From assembly GCF_006494375.1 (NCBI RefSeq), contig NZ_VHIZ01000036.1, positions 1-64,000 on the forward strand: a DNA stretch of 64,000 nucleotides, written 5' to 3'. The notes below the pieces were generated by a model. It did not search any database, had not been told where the DNA came from, and was given only the letters and a program-made list of their open reading frames with translations. Below, one piece after another: positions 26,389 to 34,771 of this stretch. The stretch's first letter is position 1, and the number at the start of each line of letters is the position of its first letter. Source of the stretch: Pantoea anthophila (GTDB taxonomy: Bacteria > Pseudomonadota > Gammaproteobacteria > Enterobacterales > Enterobacteriaceae). The translations under genes were made by a program, and so were the position numbers.

Positions 26389-27690
26389 TTACCGATCCCA
26401 GTAGGACTCTTCCAGGCTGTCCTCGCGTTCCGGCAGTCCACGGGTTAAACGCGGCGAATGCTGGTTCAGCACCTGATAGCTGACACGGTTGGCGTACTTA
26501 CACACCTGCGCCAGCGACGAGTAGGTCAGATAAGGACGCGCATGTTTACTGGAGTTGGGCACGTTCAGACTGTGATAGGTGTTGGCGGTAATATCATGCA
26601 GTAACGCCGCCAGCGCCCCATCCCCCGCGCCGTTGGTGTTCATGATCTTCTCCGGGCCGCCCATATAAGGCGCGATATGCGAGAAGACACGCAGCGGCTG
26701 CTGGCAATCCTGCTGGCGCATCACCCGGCTGAACTCATACTGATTGAACTCCGCAATCGCGCCAGGCAGCAGCGGATGGTTGGTTTTGCGTTTGAACTCT
26801 TCCTCGGTGTACCCCGCCATATAGAGCCCGATTGGGCCAGCGGTACAGAGCACCAGATCCACCCACTCCAGCGCCATATCCGCGGCGAGAAGCGGATCGG
26901 ACTCCCCGGTCAGTGCCAGCGCTTCTTCTTCATTCATCGCCACGATGCTGACATGGTCACGCAGGAAGTCACGCCAGAACTGAGGGTTGTCGCCAATCAC
27001 ATGTTTGGTGCCCAGCGTCAGCACCACCGGCACATGATGGCGTTTGGCATACTCAATCGCGCGCAGCGTTGCCTGCGGCATCGGCTCACCCTCGGCACAG
27101 CGCACCAGATAGGAGGTGAGAACCAGCGCCGAGGCCCCGGCAATTACGTCTTCCGGCACACTATCCGGATGGAGCTGGTTCATCTGACCGGGGCTGATAG
27201 CAAAGGTGCGCTCGCCATGCTCGCCAATCAGCGTGAAGCAGCGACCGATCGCGCCATCCACTCCCTGAAGGAAGTTGAGATCTACCCGGCTTGAGGTGTT
27301 GCAGAGGTAGCGATAGGCGTAGCCGCCAATCTGGATGTTGTTACACATCACGCCCAGCAGGACCGAGCGATCATCGGCCAGCACCGAAAAGTTATGAAGC
27401 GTGTTACCGATGGTGCCACCGGCAAACTGATGGGTGATGAGCCCGTCACGCATCAGCTCGCTGTACAGCGCTTCCGCGACATCATTGTCGATGACCAGTG
27501 AGTGCCCGGCACTCAGGCCGTATCGTGACAGAAAAGCGTCATCGACTTTTGCTTCGATATCCACCAGCGTCTGGTCGATACCCACCACCCAGCTGCCCGC
27601 ATCAACGTCGGTCTGAGTCGGCTGTAACAGGGGATCGCGTGCGCTGACGGGAAAGTAGTGTTTAGATTTGCGTTTGCCGGGAAATTTCAT
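26389..27690 (-). CDS. gsk: inosine-guanosine kinase
   Basis: A 433-residue cytoplasmic PfkB/ribokinase-family enzyme that phosphorylates inosine and guanosine for purine salvage. It starts M-K-F-P-G-K-R-K-S-K-H-Y-F-P as in E. coli and carries the substrate-binding G-G-T-I-G-N-T region near residue 90 and the PfkB C-terminal signature N-T-N-G-A-G-D-G-A-L near 350 with the catalytic aspartate. Length is within one residue of E. coli Gsk. Convergent with ybaL, downstream of hemH on the same strand. Confidence 0.95.
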   Translation of the reverse strand: MKFPGKRKSKHYFPVSARDPLLQPTQTDVDAGSWVVGIDQTLVDIEAKVDDAFLSRYGLSAGHSLVIDNDVAEALYSELMRDGLITHQFAGGTIGNTLHNFSVLADDRSVLLGVMCNNIQIGGYAYRYLCNTSSRVDLNFLQGVDGAIGRCFTLIGEHGERTFAISPGQMNQLHPDSVPEDVIAGASALVLTSYLVRCAEGEPMPQATLRAIEYAKRHHVPVVLTLGTKHVIGDNPQFWRDFLRDHVSIVAMNEEEALALTGESDPLLAADMALEWVDLVLCTAGPIGLYMAGYTEEEFKRKTNHPLLPGAIAEFNQYEFSRVMRQQDCQQPLRVFSHIAPYMGGPEKIMNTNGAGDGALAALLHDITANTYHSLNVPNSSKHARPYLTYSSLAQVCKYANRVSYQVLNQHSPRLTRGLPEREDSLEESYWDR

Positions 27691-27705
27691 CGGGAGTGCC
27701 GTCTG

Positions 27706-27742
27706 GAAAAACAGGCGGAGAATGATATCACACTCTCCGCCT
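27706..27742 (-). terminator. rho-independent terminator of hemH
   Basis: Minus-strand stem AGGCGGAGA / TCTCCGCCT (27713-27721 and 27734-27742) with a 12-nt loop, followed on that strand by a short T-run at about 27711-27707. Confidence 0.65.
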
Positions 27743-27747
27743 CTGCT

Positions 27748-28707
27748 TTAACGACGTGCGTTGACCAGTTGCACCATCATGTCGATGTGCGCGTCATCGG
27801 CGTTCAGTGCGGGAATGTACTCAAACTTTTCGCCGCCGGCGTGCATGAAGATTTCGCAGTTTTCACCACTGATCTCCTCCAGCGTCTCCAGGCAGTCTGA
27901 CGAGAAGCCCGGGCTCATCACCTGAACATGTTTAATCCCCTTCGCTGGCAGGCTTTCCATCGTTTTGTCGGTGTAGGGCATCAGCCAGGGCTCACGGCCA
28001 AAACGCGACTGGAAGGTCATCATGTACTGATCCTCACGCAGGCCGAGCGCTTTCACCAGGGCCGCTGTGGTATCCGCGCAGCGCTGCGGATAGTCATCAC
28101 CTTCGTTGGCAAAGCGCTGCGGAATGCCGTGGAAGGATAACACCAGCAGATCGGGCTGGCCGTGCCGCGCAAAGGATTGCTCGACAGAGGCTTTCAGCGC
28201 GGCGATATAGGCCGGATGCTCGGCGTAGTCGCGGATAAACTGCACCTCAGGCAATGAGCGATACGCTCTGAAGACGCTGGTCAGGCCATCCCACACCGCC
28301 GCCACGGTGGAGCAGGAGAATTGCGGGTAGAGCGGCAGCACAATCAGGCGGGTCACGCCCTGCGCCATCAGCTTATCCACGGCGCTTTTGAGGCTGGGAT
28401 TGCCGTAGCTCATACCGAGTTCGACCGGCATATCGACGCGGGCCGCCAGGGCGTCGCGCTGGCGCTGGCTATAGACCAGCAGCGGCGATCCCCCTTCCAT
28501 CCAGACCGAAGCGTAGAGCTTCGATACGCGCGGTGAGCGAAACGGCAGAATGACGGCATTGAGAACTGGCCACCAGAGCCAGCGCGGCGCATCGACCACG
28601 CGAGGATCGCTTAAAAACTGTTTCAGATAACGTTTAACAGCAGGTGTGGTAGGGGCGTCTGGCGTACCTAAATTAACCAGTAACACGCCGGGCTTATCTT
28701 GCCTCAT
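27748..28707 (-). CDS. hemH: ferrochelatase HemH
   Basis: Inserts Fe2+ into protoporphyrin IX, the last step of haem synthesis, at the cytoplasmic face of the inner membrane. The 319-residue protein shows [10 protein letters not shown] at the start, Y-P-Q-F-S near 130, the catalytic histidine in S-F-H-G-I-P near 194 and the glutamate in C-L-E-T-L-E-E-I near 264. It lacks the C-terminal iron-sulfur extension, as in other enterobacteria. It lies between adk and gsk as in E. coli. Confidence 0.97.
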   Translation of the reverse strand: MRQDKPGVLLVNLGTPDAPTTPAVKRYLKQFLSDPRVVDAPRWLWWPVLNAVILPFRSPRVSKLYASVWMEGGSPLLVYSQRQRDALAARVDMPVELGMSYGNPSLKSAVDKLMAQGVTRLIVLPLYPQFSCSTVAAVWDGLTSVFRAYRSLPEVQFIRDYAEHPAYIAALKASVEQSFARHGQPDLLVLSFHGIPQRFANEGDDYPQRCADTTAALVKALGLREDQYMMTFQSRFGREPWLMPYTDKTMESLPAKGIKHVQVMSPGFSSDCLETLEEISGENCEIFMHAGGEKFEYIPALNADDAHIDMMVQLVNARR

Positions 28708-28786
28708 TGGAGTTCCTTGATAACAACGGGGATGCGTGAAAACAGGGAAATTGTAGCGGAATTAGTGGGAGGTAAAAGCAATTACT

Positions 28787-28813
28787 GCAAAAGGGGCCGG
28801 TAATCCCGGCCCC
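28787..28813 (-). terminator. rho-independent terminator of adk
   Basis: Minus-strand 8-bp stem GGGGCCGG / CCGGCCCC with a 5-nt loop followed by a T-run (complement of 28787-28792), 8 bp after the adk stop. Confidence 0.75.
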
Positions 28814-28820
28814 GGTGAGC

Positions 28821-29495
<675 letters not shown>

Positions 29496-29578
29496 CTATC
29501 TTGAAGGCGAAGAACATACCATTATGACCCGCTCATCACAAGGAAGGGCGCGGATCGCTCAGGGCTACTTTACTGGCT

Positions 29579-30454
29579 TTATGGCGCGAAACCAGACCCG
29601 GCTGGTCTGCCTGACGCTTTTTCAGATTTCATGCCGGTGCCGAGCAAATACTGCAGCCGGCGGCTCAGATAATGGGTCATATTCACGCTTTTTTTACCGC
29701 TGCCACGCACGTTGGCATTCAGCTGCAGCCGCGCCTGCTGCGGCCACTTCACCACGTCATCGGCGTCCGACAGCCTGGCGAACAGCGGTGCCGGGAGCGT
29801 AAAGCTGGCAAAGGGAAGACCGGGCTGATGGCTGGAGTTGAGCGACAGCGGCCCTGAAAGTGAAAGCGCATCGACGGTGGCGGCATTGTAAGGCCGCCAC
29901 TGCGGATCGTTGAGGCGATGCAGCGCCTCGTCGATGGCGGGCAGCGCCAGCCCCTGTTCAAACAGACGCAGTTCACTGCGTACCAGGGTGCTGAAGTTGT
30001 GCGTTCTTAGCGCCACCAGCACCAGATCGCTGCAGATCTCCGCATGCCGATCCAGTCGGGTCACAAACAGATGGGCTTCGTCGATCAGTTTGTGATGCAG
30101 CACGCTGGCGAAGCTCTCGCTCGCTTCCGTCACGCCGTGGCGCTGGCACTCCCGCAGCGGGCGCACCCGGCCATCCGGTAAGTCGACGTGCGGCACCAGC
30201 GTGATGTTACCGGCTATCAGGGGGATCGCGGGCAGAACGCTGAGTTCGGTAACCGGATAGTGTGAGGCGTAGCGGGTCTGATTGCGCGTCTGCTCCTGGC
30301 GCAGAAACAGTTGAGAGAGCAGCACCTGAGCCACATGCAGTGAGGGGGTAAAGAAGAGGTCAAACTGCTCAAGTTTATAATAACGTGACAGCGCCAGGCG
30401 CAACCGATGACGCGCCTCTTCAGACGTTTCAGAGGATAAAGGGCCGTTTGCCAT
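29579..30454 (-). CDS. unrecognised protein divergent to a LysR gene
   Basis: A 291-residue cytosolic product starting M-A-N-G-P-L-S-S-E-T (ATG 30454); the longer frame to 30610 runs into the promoter region of the neighbour. No signal peptide or membrane segment is seen. A few stretches recall fold-type I PLP enzymes, such as L-S-R-Y-Y-K-L-E-Q-F-D-L-F-F-T-P-S near residue 25 and R-L-D-R-H-A-E-I-C-S-D-L-V-L-V, but the PLP lysine is not evident, so an enzyme call is not justified. The C-terminus is rich in lysine, arginine and glycine. It is transcribed away from a LysR regulator, which probably controls it. Confidence 0.6.
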   Translation of the reverse strand: MANGPLSSETSEEARHRLRLALSRYYKLEQFDLFFTPSLHVAQVLLSQLFLRQEQTRNQTRYASHYPVTELSVLPAIPLIAGNITLVPHVDLPDGRVRPLRECQRHGVTEASESFASVLHHKLIDEAHLFVTRLDRHAEICSDLVLVALRTHNFSTLVRSELRLFEQGLALPAIDEALHRLNDPQWRPYNAATVDALSLSGPLSLNSSHQPGLPFASFTLPAPLFARLSDADDVVKWPQQARLQLNANVRGSGKKSVNMTHYLSRRLQYLLGTGMKSEKASGRPAGSGFAP

Positions 30455-30641
30455 GGCAGTCTCGCTTGAATAATAGTGTGGCGTGAACGCAGGTGAAGCC
30501 AGGCGGAATAGCTGTGGAAAGTCACAGATATAAGGATGAGTCAACCCGCCAGAATTTGTCCTGTAGAGTAGGCCAATGCGGCTGGACTTTAAAATGATAT
30601 AAATTGACAATCCCTGTTAGATTTTTGCACAGGGGATAAGG

Positions 30642-31511
30642 ATGAACGGACTGCCGCCACTGAGAGCGCTGCACTATTTCCACCAGGCAGCCTTGCACAG
30701 CAGCTTCAGCGTGGCGGCTGAACATCTGCACGTCACACACAGTGCTATCAGCCATCAGATTCGCCAGCTGGAGAGCTGGATGGGCAAACCGCTGTTTGTC
30801 CGCACCAATGGCCGCGTAAAGCTGACGGCACATGGCGACCGTCTGCTGCTGAGCTGTCAGCAGGCATTCAGTGAATTACGCAGCAGCTGTGAAAATATCC
30901 GCACCGGTCTGCTTCAGCAGATTCGCATCTCCTGTGCCCCCAGTTTTTTATCGCAATGGCTGATCCCCCGCATCTCCAGCTTCTATCAGCGCTATCCGGA
31001 AATTGAGGTTCACTTTCAGCCGCTGGCTCAGGTTCCTCAACTGCGCAGCGAGCATGTGGATGTGCTAATCCTCAGCCATAGTGAATCACCTGAACCCGAT
31101 ATTGACGCGATGCTGGTGAGCGAGGATGAGATTGGACCGCTCTGCGCCCCGCATTTCGCTTCACAGCTGCGGGTGGGCGAAGATTTATCGGCAATGCCGT
31201 TGCTGCATGCGGATACCCGTCTCCACGCCTGGTCAGAGTGGGCCTCAAAGGCAGGGGTCAGCGGCCGTTTCAGCAGCGGTAAGCACTTTGAGACGCTGAC
31301 CCTGGCTATTCAGGCGGCACGCAGTGGTCTGGGCGTGCTGATGGCGCCGCGTCTGCTGGTTCGGCGGGAGCTGGAGGAGGGATCGCTGATCGCCCCACTC
31401 GGCTTTGTCCCGACCGATCGGGCAACATGGATGATGACGAAGCAGAGTCGCCGTGACGACAGCGAGATCACCCTGTTTCGGGACTGGCTGCGGGATGCCG
31501 CACAGCCATAA
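30642..31511 (+). CDS. LysR-family transcriptional regulator (GcvA-like)
   Basis: A 289-residue regulator with the GcvA-type N-terminus L-P-P-L-R-A-L-H-Y-F-H-Q-A-A and helix-turn-helix S-F-S-V-A-A-E-H-L-H-V-T-H-S-A-I-S-H-Q-I, then a substrate-binding domain containing L-G-V-L-M-A-P-R. GcvA-like members often control beta-lactamases or amino-acid genes. Divergent from the unrecognised gene at 29579-30454 with a 187-bp control region between them, so that gene is the likely target. The pair is inserted between adk and htpG relative to E. coli. Confidence 0.82.
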   Translation: MNGLPPLRALHYFHQAALHSSFSVAAEHLHVTHSAISHQIRQLESWMGKPLFVRTNGRVKLTAHGDRLLLSCQQAFSELRSSCENIRTGLLQQIRISCAPSFLSQWLIPRISSFYQRYPEIEVHFQPLAQVPQLRSEHVDVLILSHSESPEPDIDAMLVSEDEIGPLCAPHFASQLRVGEDLSAMPLLHADTRLHAWSEWASKAGVSGRFSSGKHFETLTLAIQAARSGLGVLMAPRLLVRRELEEGSLIAPLGFVPTDRATWMMTKQSRRDDSEITLFRDWLRDAAQP

Positions 31512-31537
31512 AAAAAGCCGGTGATGATCACCGGCTT
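31510..31537 (-). terminator. minus-strand rho-independent terminator at the end of the htpG-side transcript
   Basis: A 10-bp stem AAGCCGGTGA / TCACCGGCTT (31515-31524 and 31528-31537) is followed on the minus strand by seven Ts (31516-31510), immediately beside the LysR stop. On the + strand only a weak T-rich tail follows, so it mainly stops transcripts arriving from the htpG side. Confidence 0.85.
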
Positions 31538-31806
31538 GATGTTGTTGACTCTGCTCTGAACTGCCCTGCTCTACTCTGCTCGGCTCTGCTCTGCTGTCAG
31601 ATCGAGTTAGCACAGGGAACACGGTCAGATCGGAAAGACGCAAAAGCCGTCATCCCTGACACGCTCGACCCGCGCCATCCCTGGCGCGGGACGCTTTCCT
31701 CTTCTGACCGTGTCCCCTGCGCAGCGGGTGCAGGCGTTGCGGTCAGAATCATCCTGCTTTGGCTTTATCAGCCGACTGAGACCGGTGAAAATACCGGTCT
31801 GAGGGT
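31538..31806 (-). other. structured non-coding region downstream of htpG
   Basis: No gene is visible in this interval, yet it is dense with complementary arms. On the minus strand, starting at the htpG stop, there is a hairpin AGACCGGT / ACCGGTCT (31800-31779). Next comes a 113-nt element (31722-31610) closed by a 19-bp stem. It contains GGAAAGACG / CGCTTTCC with one bulged base and a perfect 9-bp hairpin CCCGCGCCA / TGGCGCGGG with GGGA loop. After it comes an AGCAG-rich low-complexity stretch (31597-31548), then the terminator at 31537-31510. The two mismatches of the 19-bp stem are G-U pairs only on the minus strand, which favours a minus-strand RNA. It may be a 3' UTR-derived sRNA or a repeat element. 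Confidence 0.55.
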
Positions 31807-33675
31807 TTAAGCCGTCAGCAGCTGATTCATGCGACGGATAAACTGGTTTGGATCGTCAAGGGTGCCGCGCTCAGCCAGCAGTGCCTGATCCAGCAGCAGC
31901 TCAACCCACTCACCGAAGCGTGCTTCATCCTGAGTATCGGCAACACGTTTCACCAGCGGGTGATCCGGGTTGATTTCGAACAGGTACTTCACTTCCGGTA
32001 CCTCTTGTCCGGCCGCGGCAAACAGCTTCGCCATCTGCGTGGTCATCTCGTTGGCGTCGGTCGTGACAATGGCGGGTGTGTCGGTCAGACGGTGAGTCAG
32101 ACGTACTTCTTTCACGCGCTCACCCAGCAGATTTTTCACCCGCTCAACAAACGGCTCCAGCGCTTTTTCCGCCTCTTTCTGCTCTTCGGTCTCTTCATCG
32201 GCCAGCTTGCTCAGCGACTCGTCCGCTTTGCTCACTGACTGGAAGGTTTTCCCGTCAAACTCGGTGAGGTAGCTCATCATCCATTCGTCGATGCGATCGG
32301 AGAGCAGCAGCACCTCAATGCCTTTTTTGCGGAACAGCTCCAGATGCGGGCTGCTCTTGGCAGCGGCATAGCTGTCAGCAGTGATGTAGTAAATCTTCTC
32401 CTGACCTTCCACCATGCGGCTGACGTAATCTTCCAGCGAAACGGTCTGTGCCGCGCCGTCGCTCTGGGTGGTCGCGAAACGCAGCAGCTTCGCGATCGCT
32501 TCCTGATTCGCGTGATCTTCTGCCGGGCCCTCTTTCAGCACCAGACCGAACTCTTTCCAGAAGGTCTGATACTTCTCACTGTCATCTTTCGCCAGTTTTT
32601 CCAGCATCTGCAGGGTACGTTTGGTCAGCGCACCGCGCAGGCTCTGCGTGACGCGGCTGTCCTGCAGGATCTCACGGGAAACGTTCAGCGGCAGATCGCT
32701 GGAGTCAATCAGGCCACGTACAAAGCGCAGGTAGTTCGGCATAAACTGCTCAGCGTCATCCATGATAAAGACGCGCTGCACATAGAGTTTCAGGCCATGC
32801 TTCTGATCGCGGTTCCACATATCGAACGGCGCACGCGCCGGAATGTAGAGCAGGCTGGTATATTCCTGCTTACCTTCCACCCGGTTGTGGCTGCACGCGA
32901 CCGGATCGCTGAAGTCGTGAGCGATGTGCTTGTAGAACTCGTTGTACTCTTCATCGCTGATATCAGATTTGTTGCGGGTCCACAGCGCCTGGGCTTTGTT
33001 GATCTTCTCCCAGTGCGTCGTGTCGCTCTCTTCATCTTTGCTTTCGATCTCAACCGGCAGCGCGATGTGATCGGAGTACTTGCTGATGATGTTGCGAACG
33101 CGCCAGACATCCAGGAACTCATCTTCGCCTTCGCGCAGATGCAGGGTGATCTCGGTCCCGCGGTCGGCTTTCTCAATCTCCGCCAGGGTATATTCACCCT
33201 CGCCTGCTGACTCCCAGAAAACCCCTTCATCGGCTGAGGCGCCCGCGGCACGGGTGCGCACGGTCACTTTATCCGCCACGATAAAGGCGGAGTAGAAGCC
33301 CACACCAAACTGACCGATCAGCTGGCTGTCTTTCGCCTGGTCAGAACCCAGGGATTCGAGGAAAGATTTGGTGCCTGATTTGGCGATAGTCCCGAGGTTC
33401 TCAATCACCTCATCACGACGCATACCGATACCGTTGTCGCTCAGCGTCAGAGTACGGTTGTCCTTATCAACAGAGAGACGAACGTGCAGCTCGCCATCAC
33501 CTTCATACAGGCTGGAATCTGACAGGGCGCGGAAGCGCAGTTTGTCGGCCGCATCCGAGGCGTTGGAGATCAGCTCACGCAGGAAAATCTCTTTGTTTGA
33601 ATAGAGAGAATGGATCATCAGGTGCAGAAGTTGTTTTACTTCCGACTGAAAGCCACGGGTCTCTTGTCCTTTCAT
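31807..33675 (-). CDS. htpG: Hsp90-family chaperone HtpG
   Basis: A 622-residue cytoplasmic ATP-dependent chaperone. The N-terminal GHKL ATPase shows [12 protein letters not shown] (catalytic Glu and Mg-binding Asn), D-N-G-I-G-M and [11 protein letters not shown]. The middle domain ([10 protein letters not shown]) and C-terminal dimerisation domain follow, ending R-M-N-Q-L-L. The start follows E. coli (M-K-G-Q-E-T-R-G); an ATG two codons earlier at 33681 is equally placed relative to a GAGG site. It is driven by a heat-shock promoter. Confidence 0.97.
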   Translation of the reverse strand: MKGQETRGFQSEVKQLLHLMIHSLYSNKEIFLRELISNASDAADKLRFRALSDSSLYEGDGELHVRLSVDKDNRTLTLSDNGIGMRRDEVIENLGTIAKSGTKSFLESLGSDQAKDSQLIGQFGVGFYSAFIVADKVTVRTRAAGASADEGVFWESAGEGEYTLAEIEKADRGTEITLHLREGEDEFLDVWRVRNIISKYSDHIALPVEIESKDEESDTTHWEKINKAQALWTRNKSDISDEEYNEFYKHIAHDFSDPVACSHNRVEGKQEYTSLLYIPARAPFDMWNRDQKHGLKLYVQRVFIMDDAEQFMPNYLRFVRGLIDSSDLPLNVSREILQDSRVTQSLRGALTKRTLQMLEKLAKDDSEKYQTFWKEFGLVLKEGPAEDHANQEAIAKLLRFATTQSDGAAQTVSLEDYVSRMVEGQEKIYYITADSYAAAKSSPHLELFRKKGIEVLLLSDRIDEWMMSYLTEFDGKTFQSVSKADESLSKLADEETEEQKEAEKALEPFVERVKNLLGERVKEVRLTHRLTDTPAIVTTDANEMTTQMAKLFAAAGQEVPEVKYLFEINPDHPLVKRVADTQDEARFGEWVELLLDQALLAERGTLDDPNQFIRRMNQLLTA

Positions 33676-33721
33676 GGTCATTGCTACCTCAACAAAACAG
33701 GTTGAACAAACGTTGAGGTTG

Positions 33722-33749
33722 ATGTGGGGATGACGGGGGGATTTTCAAG
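33722..33749 (-). promoter_or_regulatory. sigma-32 (RpoH) heat-shock promoter of htpG
   Basis: On the minus strand CTTGAAA (33749-33743), a 13-bp spacer and CCCCACAT (33729-33722) match the RpoH consensus CTTGAAA / CCCCATnT closely. The -35 touches the recR 3' hairpin (33749-33772). Confidence 0.92.
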
Positions 33750-33772
33750 CCGGTGTCTGTCACAACACCGGC
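33749..33772 (-). terminator. hairpin terminator after recR
   Basis: An 8-bp stem GCCGGTGT / ACACCGGC starts 6 bp after the recR stop. The following TTGAAAAT is only a weak U-run. It shares its last base with the htpG -35 element. Confidence 0.55.
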
Positions 33773-33778
33773 AAGTGA

Positions 33779-34384
33779 TTAAAATTTAAACTTCTGGCGA
33801 CCCGCCAGTGAATGGGAGAGCGTGGTGCCATCGACCATCTCCAGCTCACCGCCCACCGGCACGCCGTGCGCGATTCGGCTGGCGCTGACGCCATACTGGC
33901 CACAGAGCTCCGCGATATAGTTCGCGGTCGCCTCACCTTCCACCGTCGGGTTGGTGGCGAGGATCACTTCCTGCAGGGTTTCACTCTCCAGACGCTGCTC
34001 CAGACGATCCAGACCGATGTCGGCCGGACCGATCCCGTCGAGCGGCGAGAGATGGCCCATCAGGACAAAGTAGCGACCGCCAAACTGGCCGGTCTGCTCA
34101 ATGGCGTGGATATCCGCCGGGCTTTCCACCACGCAAATCTGACCGTTCTGCTGACGCCGTGGGTTGGCGCAGATCGTGCAGATTTCCTGCTCGGTGAAGG
34201 TGCGGCAATCGGCACAGTGACCAATTTCCGACATCGCCCGGGTCAGCGCCTGTGCCAGCCGCATGCCCCCGCTGCGATCGCGCTGCAGCAGCTGAAACGC
34301 CATGCGCTGAGCCGACTTCGGCCCCACGCCGGGCAGACAGCGCAGCGACTCCATCAATGATTCAAGCAGTGGGCTGGTTTGCAT
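33779..34384 (-). CDS. recR: recombination mediator RecR
   Basis: A 201-residue protein of the RecFOR pathway, loading RecA at single-strand gaps; same length as E. coli. In order: helix-hairpin-helix ([12 protein letters not shown] near residue 16), the four-cysteine zinc finger C-A-D-C-x8-C-x2-C near 57-72, and the Toprim domain (V-V-E-S-P-A-D-I near 84). Its start overlaps the ybaB stop by one base (TGATG), forming the dnaX-ybaB-recR operon. Confidence 0.97.
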   Translation of the reverse strand: MQTSPLLESLMESLRCLPGVGPKSAQRMAFQLLQRDRSGGMRLAQALTRAMSEIGHCADCRTFTEQEICTICANPRRQQNGQICVVESPADIHAIEQTGQFGGRYFVLMGHLSPLDGIGPADIGLDRLEQRLESETLQEVILATNPTVEGEATANYIAELCGQYGVSASRIAHGVPVGGELEMVDGTTLSHSLAGRQKFKF

Positions 34385-34716
34385 CAGAATGGCATCTTAA
34401 AGCCTGGCGGCAGCTGCATGCCTGAAGAGACAGAAGCCATCTTCTCTTTCTGGGTTTCGTCAATGCGACGTGCGGCATCGTTGAACGCTGCGGCAACCAG
34501 ATCTTCCAGCATGTCTTTATCATCTTCCAGCAGGCTGGGATCGATTTCCACGCGACGGCAGTTATGCGCGCCGTTAATGGTGACTTTTACCAGGCCAGCA
34601 CCGGACTCACCGGTCACTTCAAGCGCGGCGATCTCTTCCTGAACTTTGGCCATTTTGTCCTGCATCTGCTGGGCCTGTTTCATCAGGTTGCCCAATCCGC
34701 CTTTACCACCAAACAT
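34384..34716 (-). CDS. ybaB: nucleoid-associated protein YbaB (EbfC)
   Basis: A 110-residue DNA-binding protein of the YbaB/EbfC family. It forms dimers with a tweezer-like shape and binds DNA with low specificity. The glycine-rich start [19 protein letters not shown] and the central [13 protein letters not shown] are diagnostic. It lies between dnaX and recR as in nearly all bacteria. Confidence 0.96.
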   Translation of the reverse strand: MFGGKGGLGNLMKQAQQMQDKMAKVQEEIAALEVTGESGAGLVKVTINGAHNCRRVEIDPSLLEDDKDMLEDLVAAAFNDAARRIDETQKEKMASVSSGMQLPPGFKMPF

Positions 34717-34771
34717 AGTTTTCTCTCTCAGCTAAGGCTACAACGCTATCGTGACGATAGCAGCAGCGTGT

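Noticed and set aside
31548..31597. Repeat-like AGCAGAG units considered as a CRISPR or tandem array
   Set aside because: Units are degenerate, 5-10 nt long, without spacers or neighbouring cas genes. No CRISPR array is present anywhere in the window.
32344..33210. 288-codon + strand ORF opposite htpG
   Set aside because: Antisense shadow of a highly conserved gene; nothing supports expression.
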